A DNA stretch of 6,997 nucleotides from an uncultured Collinsella sp. (GTDB lineage: Bacteria > Actinomycetota > Coriobacteriia > Coriobacteriales > Coriobacteriaceae), in the NCBI GenBank assembly GCA_902492545.1, contig CABULX010000113.1, positions 1 through 6,997 of the forward strand. Reading direction: 5' to 3'. Shown here in pieces: positions 1-5,388 of the stretch; within the stretch, counting starts at the first letter, position 1, and every line of letters begins with the position of its first letter. Made by a program: the position numbers and the translations under genes. The notes under the pieces were generated by a model. It was not told where the DNA came from. It worked only from the letters and a program-made list of their open reading frames with translations, and did no database searches.

Positions 1-449
1 GGTTGCGCCAACGGCATAAGCAAGTCGCCGCCGACGACGAGGGACTCCTTGTTGGCAAGGGCAAGACGCTTATTCGAGGTCAAGGCCGCATGGCTCGCCT
101 CGAGACCGGCGGCGCCCACAATAGCGACGAGTACGCAGTCGACATCGTCGCGACACGCGAGCTCGCAAACCGCCTGCGCGCCAACGCCGAGCTTCGTTCC
201 CTCGGGCAACTCCTGCAGCACGGCGTCATCGCCATGAGCGACATCGGCCACGGCAACCGCCGGAACCGAGAACTCGCGGGCAGCGGCAACGAGCTCGGAG
301 GTACTGGAGTTAACGGACAGCGCCGTCACCTGCAGGCGATCGGCATGCTGGCGGCACACATCGAGCGCCTGGGTGCCGATGGAGCCCGTACAACCCAGGA
401 TGGCAACACGGAGACGTCCATCGGGGCCATACGTCGTCTGGAAGGACAT
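1..449 (-). CDS. dxr: 1-deoxy-D-xylulose 5-phosphate reductoisomerase, N-terminal part (3' end outside window)
   Basis: Dxr converts 1-deoxy-D-xylulose 5-phosphate to 2-C-methyl-D-erythritol 4-phosphate with NADPH, the committed step of the cytosolic MEP isoprenoid pathway. I translated the minus strand from the ATG at 449. The 149 visible residues are the NADPH-binding domain: a beta strand leads into the nucleotide-binding loop GCTGSIG (residues 19-25, family GSTGSIG, so Ser is replaced by Cys), then VGAAGL (111-116), then the family motif LANKESLV (131-138). The metal- and substrate-binding residues lie beyond the left edge and cannot be checked. The ATG overlaps the cdsA stop by one base (TAATG), and a GGAGG site lies 9 bases upstream inside cdsA, so translation is probably coupled to cdsA. 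Full-length family members have about 380-400 residues, so the truncation is only the window edge. Confidence 0.96.
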   Translation of the reverse strand, partial: MSFQTTYGPDGRLRVAILGCTGSIGTQALDVCRQHADRLQVTALSVNSSTSELVAAAREFSVPAVAVADVAHGDDAVLQELPEGTKLGVGAQAVCELACRDDVDCVLVAIVGAAGLEASHAALTSNKRLALANKESLVVGGDLLMPLAQ

Positions 450-1348
450 TACAGCACGCCTCCGATCATCAAAAGCAGCTGCGCGGTAATGCAGCCAAAG
501 ATAAGCGAATCGCTACGATCGAGCATGCCGCCATGGCCCGGGATAAGGTTGCCGGAATCCTTGACGCCCACACCGCGCTTGATGCGCGACTCGATGAGGT
601 CGCCGATAACGCCCAGGACGGACACGACCACGCCGCACAGCAGCGCATAGGGCAGGCTGAGCTTGTAGAAGTGCGTCGCCCACAGGATGAGCCAAATCAA
701 AACCGAGCCAAGAATGCCGCCAACAAACCCCTCCCAGCTCTTTTTGGGAGAGATCTTGGGGACCATCTTGTGTTTACCGATACGGCTGCCCACGATGTAG
801 GCAAACGAATCGGAGACCCAAAGGGACGCACAAACGCCCACCGAAAGCAGGGCGCCGGCAAAACCGGGCACGGCATCGCGCAGCAGCACGATAGCCGACA
901 GCATAAAGCCAGTGTAGATGGGACCCATGAGCGTCACGGCCACATCAGAGATGCGGGTACGCGGCGACCAGACATACCAAATGCCCACAGCGAGCATCAG
1001 GGCAAAAAGCAGGGCATTCAGCAACATCGAATCGCCCAACGCCGACAGCGGAAAGAGTACGGCGGCAGCGATACCCATGCGCTCGTTAGCCATCTTGCCA
1101 TCGAGCCTTGTCATACGGAAAAACTCATAGCAGCACAGACCGCTCATGACAGAAACAAAGATGGCCGTGGGCACAATACCCAAAACCAGGCACAGGATAA
1201 AGACAACGGCGTAGACGATACCGGCGGCGGCACGGGTAATAAAGCCCGCCAGCCACGAACCGGTGCCGCTCTTCGCTGCAGGCGCTCCCGAAGTGGCAGC
1301 TTTGCGCGCAGGCGTCTTGGGAGAAGATGCCTTGGGACGATCGGACAC
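449..1348 (-). CDS. cdsA: Phosphatidate cytidylyltransferase (CDP-diacylglycerol synthase)
   Basis: CdsA makes CDP-diacylglycerol from CTP and phosphatidic acid at the cytoplasmic membrane, the branch point for bacterial phospholipids. The 299-residue protein is strongly hydrophobic, with about seven to eight likely membrane segments between residues 36 and 298. The family signature runs from S254 to D280 and includes SRIKR, KDSGN and PGHGGMLDRSD. It fits the known pattern except for Ser279, where a hydrophobic residue or Thr is usual. A second conserved stretch, GKHK...SPKKSWEG, is at 191-207. The first 32 residues are a basic Lys/Ala/Pro/Ser tail, probably cytosolic and poorly conserved. 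The start is GTG: GGAGG lies 7 bases upstream, inside the last codons of uppS, whose stop is 2 bases before the start. The 3' end overlaps the dxr start by one base. Confidence 0.96.
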   Translation of the reverse strand: MSDRPKASSPKTPARKAATSGAPAAKSGTGSWLAGFITRAAAGIVYAVVFILCLVLGIVPTAIFVSVMSGLCCYEFFRMTRLDGKMANERMGIAAAVLFPLSALGDSMLLNALLFALMLAVGIWYVWSPRTRISDVAVTLMGPIYTGFMLSAIVLLRDAVPGFAGALLSVGVCASLWVSDSFAYIVGSRIGKHKMVPKISPKKSWEGFVGGILGSVLIWLILWATHFYKLSLPYALLCGVVVSVLGVIGDLIESRIKRGVGVKDSGNLIPGHGGMLDRSDSLIFGCITAQLLLMIGGVL

Positions 1349-1350
1349 GA

Positions 1351-2145
1351 TTAAGCCTCCTCGGTCTTGCTCAGTCCACCAAACCTACGGTCACGGCCCT
1401 GATAGGCCAAAATGGCGTCGACAAGGCCCCAACGATCAAAGTCGGGCCAATAGGTATCGGTGACGTAGAACTCGGAATAAGCCACCTGCCACAGCAGATA
1501 GTTCGAAAGGCGCAGCTCACCAGAGGTGCGAATCACAAGCTCAGGATCGGGAAGACCGGCGGTATAGAGGTGGGAAGCCACCATGTCGTCATCAATTGCG
1601 GCAGGGTCGATCTTACCGGCGGCAACGTCGAGTGCGATCTGACGGACAGCGCGAGCAATCTCGGCACGCGCGCCGTAGTTGACGGCAAGCGCCAGCGTCA
1701 TACCGGTGTGATCGGCGCACTCGGCAAGACCGCGTTCAAAAACGTCGCGGGTCTTCTTGGGCAGCGCGGAAATATCACCCAAAAAGACAACGCGCACGTT
1801 TTCGCGCTTCAGAAGCGGCAACTCGTCGATGAACGTCTTGGCAAACAGGTGCATCAAGACGTTGACCTCATGCTGCGGGCGGTTCCAGTTTTCGGTAGAA
1901 AACGCATAGGCCGAAAGCACGTCGACGCCCAGGCGCACGCAGGCGGTAATGATCTCGCGCAGCGAGACGATACCCGCCTTGTGGCCCTCAGTGCGTGCAA
2001 GACCGCGCGACGTGGCCCAACGACCGTTGCCGTCCATGATGCATGAGATATGGTTCGGAATGTTATTGAGGTCAAGGTCTGAAAAACCGACGCCCGCAGG
2101 GGCGTCGGCAAAGTACTCGACCAGTTTATGCTCGTCGTATTGCAC
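1351..2145 (-). CDS. uppS: Isoprenyl (undecaprenyl) diphosphate synthase, cis-prenyltransferase
   Basis: UppS adds isopentenyl diphosphate units in cis configuration to farnesyl diphosphate, giving the C55 lipid carrier for peptidoglycan and other wall polymers. It acts as a soluble dimer at the membrane face. The 264-residue protein carries all the cis-prenyltransferase signatures: MDGNGRWA with catalytic-type Asp38, GHKAG (His55), YAFSTENWNRP (80-90), NYGAR (156-160), and IRTSGELRLSN...LLWQVAYSE near 205-225, ending in YWPDF. Chain length cannot be read from sequence, and some actinobacteria have a second, shorter-chain paralogue. The start is GTG, one base after the frr stop, with GGAG 7 bases upstream inside the end of frr. 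About 30 residues precede the first motif, which is within the normal family range. Its substrate pathway is supplied by dxr two genes downstream. Confidence 0.95.
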   Translation of the reverse strand: MQYDEHKLVEYFADAPAGVGFSDLDLNNIPNHISCIMDGNGRWATSRGLARTEGHKAGIVSLREIITACVRLGVDVLSAYAFSTENWNRPQHEVNVLMHLFAKTFIDELPLLKRENVRVVFLGDISALPKKTRDVFERGLAECADHTGMTLALAVNYGARAEIARAVRQIALDVAAGKIDPAAIDDDMVASHLYTAGLPDPELVIRTSGELRLSNYLLWQVAYSEFYVTDTYWPDFDRWGLVDAILAYQGRDRRFGGLSKTEEA

Positions 2146-2146
2146 C

Positions 2147-2683
2147 TTAGATCTCCATGACCTCGGCTTCTTTTTCCTTCAGAAGCTCCTCGACCTTGGC
2201 GACATACTCATCAGTGTGCTTCTGGACCTTGGCCTGCTCGCGACGGACATCGTCCTCGGTGAGCTCCTCATCGCGCTCGAGCTTGTTGTTGAAGTCGCGG
2301 CGAATGTTACGGATAGACACCTTGGCCTGCTCGGCGTACTCGCGGCACTCCTTGACGAGCTCGCGACGGCGCTCCTCGGTGGGAGCCGGGAACGGAAGAC
2401 GAACGACGGTGCCATCGGAGTTGGGGGTAATACCCAGATCGGAAGCGCCGATGGCCTTGACGATAGCATTGATGAGTGCCTTGTCCCACGGCTCGATGAG
2501 CAGCATGTGGGCCTCGGGGGTCTTGACGGCGGCAACCTGCGTGACCGGCGTGGGAACACCGTAATAATCGACGGTGATGTCGGACAGAATGTTGGCATTG
2601 GCGCGGCCGGTACGGACCTTGGAGAAGTTATGCTTGAGGGACTCGAGCGACTTGTCCATATGGGCGGTGATGTTCTCTGCCAT
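2147..2683 (-). CDS. frr: Ribosome recycling factor
   Basis: RRF, together with EF-G, splits the post-termination ribosome so that its subunits can be reused. The 178-residue protein matches the family throughout. Domain I is a long three-helix bundle starting near MDKSLESLKHNF and containing the conserved RTGRA (24-28). The domain II segment runs from about 30 to 105 and includes DYYGVPTP. The return helices hold TEERRRELVK, AEQAKVSIRNIRRD (Arg-rich, 117-130) and DDVRREQAKVQKHTD. It is a few residues shorter than the usual 185, from a shorter N terminus and a small deletion near residue 135. The ATG is preceded by a full AGGAGG with 7-base spacing, lying inside the final codons of pyrH. The pyrH stop ends 2 bases before the start. 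Translational coupling with pyrH and uppS is likely. Confidence 0.97.
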   Translation of the reverse strand: MAENITAHMDKSLESLKHNFSKVRTGRANANILSDITVDYYGVPTPVTQVAAVKTPEAHMLLIEPWDKALINAIVKAIGASDLGITPNSDGTVVRLPFPAPTEERRRELVKECREYAEQAKVSIRNIRRDFNNKLERDEELTEDDVRREQAKVQKHTDEYVAKVEELLKEKEAEVMEI

Positions 2684-2685
2684 GC

Positions 2686-3408
2686 TTAATCCTCCTGATA
2701 GACGAGCGTGCCGACGGGCTCACCCGCGAGCGCGCGCTTGACGGTGTCCTCGCCATCGATGTTGAGGACCAAAATCGGCATACGGTTATCCTGGCACAGT
2801 GCCGTAGCCGTGGAATCCATAACCTGCAGACCGCGGACGAGAACCTCGTGATAGGTAATCTTGTCAAAACGGACGGCATCGGCGCACTTGACGGGATCCT
2901 TGTCGTAGATGCCGTCAACCTTGGTGGCTTTAATCAGAATCTCGGCGCCGATCTCGCACGCACGAAGAGCCGCGGCGGTGTCGGTCGTAAAGTACGGATT
3001 GCCCGAACCGGCGGCAAAAATAACAACGTTGCCCTTGGAAAGGTGGTTGATGGCGCGACGGCGAATATAGGGCTCGCAGATCTCGTTCATCTGGATAGCG
3101 CTCATAACGCGGCAGGGAACATCGTTGTGCTCGAAGGCATCCTGCAGGGCGAGCGCGTTCATAACGGTTGCCAGCATGCCCATGTAGTCGGCCTGAGCAC
3201 GCTCCATGCCACCGGCAGCGCCGGCCATGCCGCGGAAAATATTACCGCCGCCGACAACGACGCCGACCTCATGGCCAACGGCGAGCAGCTCCTTGACCTG
3301 CTTGGCAAGATGGTCGGTAACCTTGGGGTCGATGCCATATTGGCCGTCGCCCATGAGTGCTTCGCCGGAAAGCTTAAGAAGCACGCGTTTATATCGGATG
3401 TCGGACAA
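2686..3408 (-). CDS. pyrH: Uridylate (UMP) kinase
   Basis: PyrH phosphorylates UMP to UDP with ATP in pyrimidine nucleotide synthesis. It belongs to the amino-acid-kinase fold, is hexameric in bacteria and is usually regulated by GTP and UTP. The 240 residues match the usual length (E. coli 241). Motifs seen are KLSGEALMG (12-20, phosphate-binding loop), VVGGGNIFRG (51-60), QMNEICEPY (106-114), GSGNPYFTTD (134-143, nucleotide and substrate contact) and DGIYDKDP (165-172). The start codon is TTG. No ATG or GTG lies near the expected N terminus, and a perfect AGGAGG sits 6 bases upstream, so I accept TTG. It follows tsf after a 117-base gap with a terminator, so it probably begins a second transcription unit or depends on read-through from rpsB-tsf. 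It is the first gene of the tightly packed pyrH-dxr run. Confidence 0.97.
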   Translation of the reverse strand: MSDIRYKRVLLKLSGEALMGDGQYGIDPKVTDHLAKQVKELLAVGHEVGVVVGGGNIFRGMAGAAGGMERAQADYMGMLATVMNALALQDAFEHNDVPCRVMSAIQMNEICEPYIRRRAINHLSKGNVVIFAAGSGNPYFTTDTAAALRACEIGAEILIKATKVDGIYDKDPVKCADAVRFDKITYHEVLVRGLQVMDSTATALCQDNRMPILVLNIDGEDTVKRALAGEPVGTLVYQED

Positions 3409-3414
3409 AGCGAT

Positions 3415-3420
3415 CCTCCT
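3415..3420 (-). promoter_or_regulatory. Ribosome binding site that fixes the TTG start of pyrH
   Basis: AGGAGG on the minus strand, 6 bases before TTG at 3408. The next in-frame ATG is at residue 19 of the protein, inside the conserved KLSGEALMG loop, so it cannot be the start. This site therefore decides the non-standard start codon. Confidence 0.9.
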
Positions 3421-3437
3421 TTAATTAGACTCTCAAT

Positions 3438-3446
3438 ATGATATCA
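3438..3446 (-). promoter_or_regulatory. Possible extended -10 promoter for pyrH
   Basis: The minus strand reads TGATATCAT, an extended -10 element (TG, one base, then TATCAT). This is the same hexamer as in the rpsB promoter. Transcription would start near 3431, giving a leader of about 23 bases that contains the pyrH ribosome binding site. The -35 region at the right distance (ATGGCT) matches the consensus poorly (3 of 6), so the call rests on the extended -10 and on the position just after a terminator. Chance is a real alternative in this AT-rich gap. Confidence 0.4.
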
Positions 3447-3464
3447 AAGGCTCTCATAAGAGCC
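3446..3464 (-). terminator. Small hairpin, possible second terminator after tsf
   Basis: A perfect 6-base-pair stem (GGCTCT/AGAGCC) with a 4-base loop, followed on the minus strand by only TTT. It lies directly downstream of the stronger tsf terminator and could act as a weak back-up. It also occupies the spacer and -35 position of the possible pyrH promoter, so it might be an operator-like palindrome or have no function. Confidence 0.35.
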
Positions 3465-3467
3465 ATG

Positions 3468-3502
3468 AAAAAGCAGGCTGTGAGTAAAACCCACAGCCTG
3501 CT
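3468..3502 (-). terminator. Intrinsic terminator of rpsB-tsf
   Basis: Minus-strand RNA would form a perfect 10-base-pair stem (GCAGGCTGTG/CACAGCCTGC, 3473-3482 with 3492-3501), extended by one A-T pair. The loop is 9 bases and TTTTT follows immediately. It starts about 24 bases after the tsf stop codon. The plus strand has no T run, so the terminator is one-directional. It separates the rpsB-tsf unit from pyrH. Some read-through would be expected if pyrH has no promoter of its own. Confidence 0.9.
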
Positions 3503-3525
3503 CATTACCAGCTACAAGAGCTTAT

Positions 3526-4395
3526 TTACTCGCCACGGACCAGACGGTCAAAGGCAACGACGGTAATGGTGTCGCCGAGCTCCTTGGAGACCTGCTCAGC
3601 GTACTTCTTGATGGTGAGGGAGCTGTCCTTGATGAACTCCTGCTCGGTGAGCACGGACTGCTTGTAGAACTTCTCCAGACGGCCGACAGCCATCTTCTCC
3701 TGAATAGCCTCGGGCTTGCCGGACTCGGCAGCCTGGGCCATGTAGATCTGCTTCTCGTGCTCGACGGTCTCGGCCGGAACCTGATCGCGGGTAGCGCAGA
3801 TCGGGGCGACGGCGGCAACCTGAAGGGCAACGTCGTGAGCGAAGGTCTTGAAGGACTCAGCCTGAGCGGTCTCGGCCTTCTCGAAGGCGAACTCGACGAG
3901 GACGCCGATCTTACCACCCATGTGGATGTAAGAAGCGAGCGCGCCGTTCTCAGCCTTGCGGGCAGCGAAGCGGGAGATCTTCATGTTCTCGCCCATGATG
4001 TGAATCATCTCGGTGAGCTCGGAGGAAACGGTCTCCTCGCCCATCGGCTTCTCGAGCAGAGCGTCGACGTCAGCAGGCTCGGTGGTGGCGACAACCTCGG
4101 CGACCTTGGAAGCAAAGCCGGTGAACTTGGCGTTAGAGCCAACGAAGTCGGTCTCGCAGGAGAGCTCGAGCAGAGCGCCGGTCTTGCCATCCTCAGAGAC
4201 GAACGCGGCGACAGCGCCCTCGTTGGTCTCACGGCCAGCCTTCTTGGCAGCCTTGGCAAGGCCGTTCTTACGCAGAACGTCGACAGCGGCGTCCATGTCG
4301 CCGTCAGCCTCGACGAGAGCCTTCTTGCACTCCATCATCGGGGAGTCGGTCATCTCGCGGAGCTGCTTGACCATAGCGGCGGTAATCTGGGCCAT
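3526..4395 (-). CDS. tsf: Translation elongation factor Ts
   Basis: EF-Ts is the guanine nucleotide exchange factor for EF-Tu: it binds EF-Tu-GDP and releases GDP. The protein has 289 residues (E. coli 283). The N-terminal UBA-like domain covers about 1-55 with VKQLREMTDSPMMECKKAL. The core has the diagnostic TDFV loop (82-85, in CETDFVGSN) that contacts the EF-Tu nucleotide site. The second half has the conserved KPEAIQEKMAVGRLEKFYKQ and EQEFIKD (near 228-257). I chose the ATG at 4395, not the in-frame TTG at 4410: the protein begins MAQITA, as the family does, and AAAGGA lies 6 bases upstream of this ATG and overlaps the TTG reading. It lies 45 bases after rpsB with no terminator between, so both are co-transcribed. 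Codon use is very biased, typical of highly expressed genes. Confidence 0.97.
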   Translation of the reverse strand: MAQITAAMVKQLREMTDSPMMECKKALVEADGDMDAAVDVLRKNGLAKAAKKAGRETNEGAVAAFVSEDGKTGALLELSCETDFVGSNAKFTGFASKVAEVVATTEPADVDALLEKPMGEETVSSELTEMIHIMGENMKISRFAARKAENGALASYIHMGGKIGVLVEFAFEKAETAQAESFKTFAHDVALQVAAVAPICATRDQVPAETVEHEKQIYMAQAAESGKPEAIQEKMAVGRLEKFYKQSVLTEQEFIKDSSLTIKKYAEQVSKELGDTITVVAFDRLVRGE

Positions 4396-4401
4396 TGTGG
4401 T

Positions 4402-4407
4402 TCCTTT
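4402..4407 (-). promoter_or_regulatory. Ribosome binding site that fixes the tsf start
   Basis: AAAGGA on the minus strand, 6 bases before ATG 4395. A longer reading from TTG 4410 would place this site inside the coding region and add five residues not seen in EF-Ts, so the shorter start is preferred. Confidence 0.8.
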
Positions 4408-4440
4408 CAAAGAGATGAAAAAGAATTAACTAAGACTGAT

Positions 4441-5169
4441 TTACTCGGCCTTGGGCTCAGCGGCCATCTCGGCCTCGGAGACCTGCTCCTTGCCGGAGCC
4501 AGCGAGGCAGGCGTCAGCCATGAGCTCGCACATAAGGGTGACAGCGGAGATAGCGTCATCGTTGCAGGGGATGCCGTACTCGACCTCGTCGGGATCGGAG
4601 TTGGTGTCGATCAGGGCGACGACGGGGATGTTCAGGCGCTGGGCCTCCTTGATGGCGTTCTCCTCGCGCTTGGTGTCGATGACGAAGAGAGCCTGGGGCA
4701 GACCCTTCATGTCGCGGGCGCCACCGAGGTTGGTCTGGAGCTTAGTGAGCTCCTTGCCGAGAACAGCCTGCTCCTTCTTGGGCAGAACAGCCATGCGGCC
4801 GTCCTCGACCATGGCCTCGAGCTCCTCCATGCGGTTGATACGGGAGCGGATGGTGACGAAGTTGGTCAGCATACCGCCGAGCCAACGCTGGTTGATGTAA
4901 GGCATGTTGGCGCGCTCAGCAGCGTTCTTGACGGCCTCCTGAGCCTGCTTCTTGGTGCCGACGAACAGCACGTTGCCACCCTTGGCGACGTTCTTGACGA
5001 AGGTGTAGGCCTGGTCGGCGTCGAGGATGGTCTGCTTGAGGTCGAGGATGTAGATGCCGTTGCGCTCACCGAAGATGAACGGCTTCATCTTGGGGTTCCA
5101 GCGACGGGTCTGGTGACCGAAGTGGCAGCCGGCCTCGAGCAGGGTGCGGATATTAATCTTGGTAGCCAT
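4441..5169 (-). CDS. rpsB: 30S ribosomal protein S2
   Basis: S2 binds late to the 30S subunit between head and body and is needed, with S1, for initiation on many messages. The 242 residues match the family length (E. coli 241). Motifs in order: LLEAGCHFGHQTRRWNPKM (10-28, bacterial S2 signature), FIFGERNGIYILDL (31-44), FVGTKKQAQ (69-77), YINQRWLGGMLTNF (91-104), and PQALFVIDTKRE...EAQRLNIPVVALIDTNSDP near 158-193. The C-terminal 18 residues are a Glu/Ala/Lys tail, variable in this family. The ATG is preceded by AGGAGG with 6-base spacing. It is the first gene of the rpsB-tsf unit, with its own promoter and a leader of about 135 bases. S2 represses its own operon in E. coli. The leader here could serve a similar purpose, but that is inference. 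Codon use is strongly biased. Confidence 0.98.
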   Translation of the reverse strand: MATKINIRTLLEAGCHFGHQTRRWNPKMKPFIFGERNGIYILDLKQTILDADQAYTFVKNVAKGGNVLFVGTKKQAQEAVKNAAERANMPYINQRWLGGMLTNFVTIRSRINRMEELEAMVEDGRMAVLPKKEQAVLGKELTKLQTNLGGARDMKGLPQALFVIDTKREENAIKEAQRLNIPVVALIDTNSDPDEVEYGIPCNDDAISAVTLMCELMADACLAGSGKEQVSEAEMAAEPKAE

Positions 5170-5305
5170 GTTAAACCTCCTGTGGTTTGCCTCCGCGCGG
5201 GGTCATCCTCCAAAACCAACCCGGACATGTGCTACCAAAGCCCGGGCACCACGGTATGAAGTAGCCGCGCGTGCGTGATAAAAACATGTTGCCGTGAAGC
5301 AACCC
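5170..5305 (-). promoter_or_regulatory. Structured 5' leader of rpsB, possible autoregulatory element
   Basis: From the predicted start near 5305 to the rpsB ATG there are about 135 bases with several perfect complementarities on the minus strand. A hairpin GTTGC/GCAAC (5288-5303) sits at the very 5' end. A 7-base-pair helix CGCGCGG/CCGCGCG joins 5265-5271 and 5194-5200. It encloses GCTAC/GTAGC (5261-5265 with 5231-5235). Two ACATGT copies (5284-5289 and 5225-5230) can pair with each other, crossing the 7-bp helix as in a pseudoknot. AAACC/GGTTT (5173-5177 with 5184-5188) closes over the ribosome binding site. This resembles a ribosomal-protein leader in design. I do not recognise a named RNA family, and GC-rich sequence produces helices by chance. 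Confidence 0.5.
5173..5188 (-). promoter_or_regulatory. Hairpin over the rpsB ribosome binding site
   Basis: AAACC and GGTTT can form a 5-base-pair stem with a 6-base loop. The AGGAGG (5176-5181) lies partly in the loop and partly in the 3' arm, so the stem would partly hide it. The stem is short and A/U-rich, so it would be only marginally stable unless supported by S2 or by the rest of the leader. Confidence 0.45.
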
Positions 5306-5310
5306 GATGA

Positions 5311-5339
5311 ATGATAGCAGGAATGCCTCTTCCTGCCAA
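5311..5339 (-). promoter_or_regulatory. rpsB-tsf promoter (sigma-70 type, extended -10)
   Basis: The minus strand has -35 TTGGCA (5334-5339, 5 of 6 to TTGACA), a 17-base spacer, and -10 TATCAT (5311-5316) preceded by TG and one base, an extended -10. The predicted start is about 5305. This is the best promoter in the window and fits a highly expressed ribosomal operon. An interrupted palindrome (GCAGGAA, 6 bases, TTCCTGC, 5317-5336) fills the spacer and touches the -35. Confidence 0.75.
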
Positions 5340-5348
5340 CCCGCAATC

Positions 5349-5370
5349 AAAACCACACACCTGAGTGCGG
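5349..5370 (-). terminator. Weak intrinsic terminator candidate after xerC
   Basis: Minus-strand CCGCAC and GTGTGG form a 6-base-pair stem with one G-U pair and a 6-base loop, followed by TTTT. It lies 18 bases after the xerC stop and just before the rpsB promoter, a sensible place to end the trmFO-xerC message. The stem and T run are both short, so termination may be partial. Confidence 0.4.
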
Positions 5371-5388
5371 CGCGGGACGTGCCAGCCA

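Noticed and set aside
533..1354. 273-codon open frame on the plus strand opposite cdsA
   Set aside because: Low-complexity His/Asp/Gln/Gly/Arg-rich product with no motif; cdsA on the other strand carries a complete family signature.
1327..2046. 239-codon open frame on the plus strand opposite uppS
   Set aside because: No recognisable features, and fully antisense to a gene with all cis-prenyltransferase motifs.
3424..3429. TCTAAT as a -10 element for pyrH
   Set aside because: It would put the transcription start inside the pyrH ribosome binding site and has no matching -35.
3757..5259. 500-codon open frame on the plus strand opposite tsf and rpsB
   Set aside because: It is rich in Leu, Gly, Asp and Val with no recognisable domain, and mirrors two certain, strongly codon-biased genes. 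Such bias removes stop codons from the antisense frame.
5171..5287. 38-residue reading frame in the rpsB leader on the minus strand, Trp- and Cys-containing, ending 1 base before the rpsB ATG
   Set aside because: It could be a leader peptide coupled to rpsB, but its ATG has no Shine-Dalgarno site and lies about 18 bases from the predicted transcript start. One open frame of this length is expected by chance.
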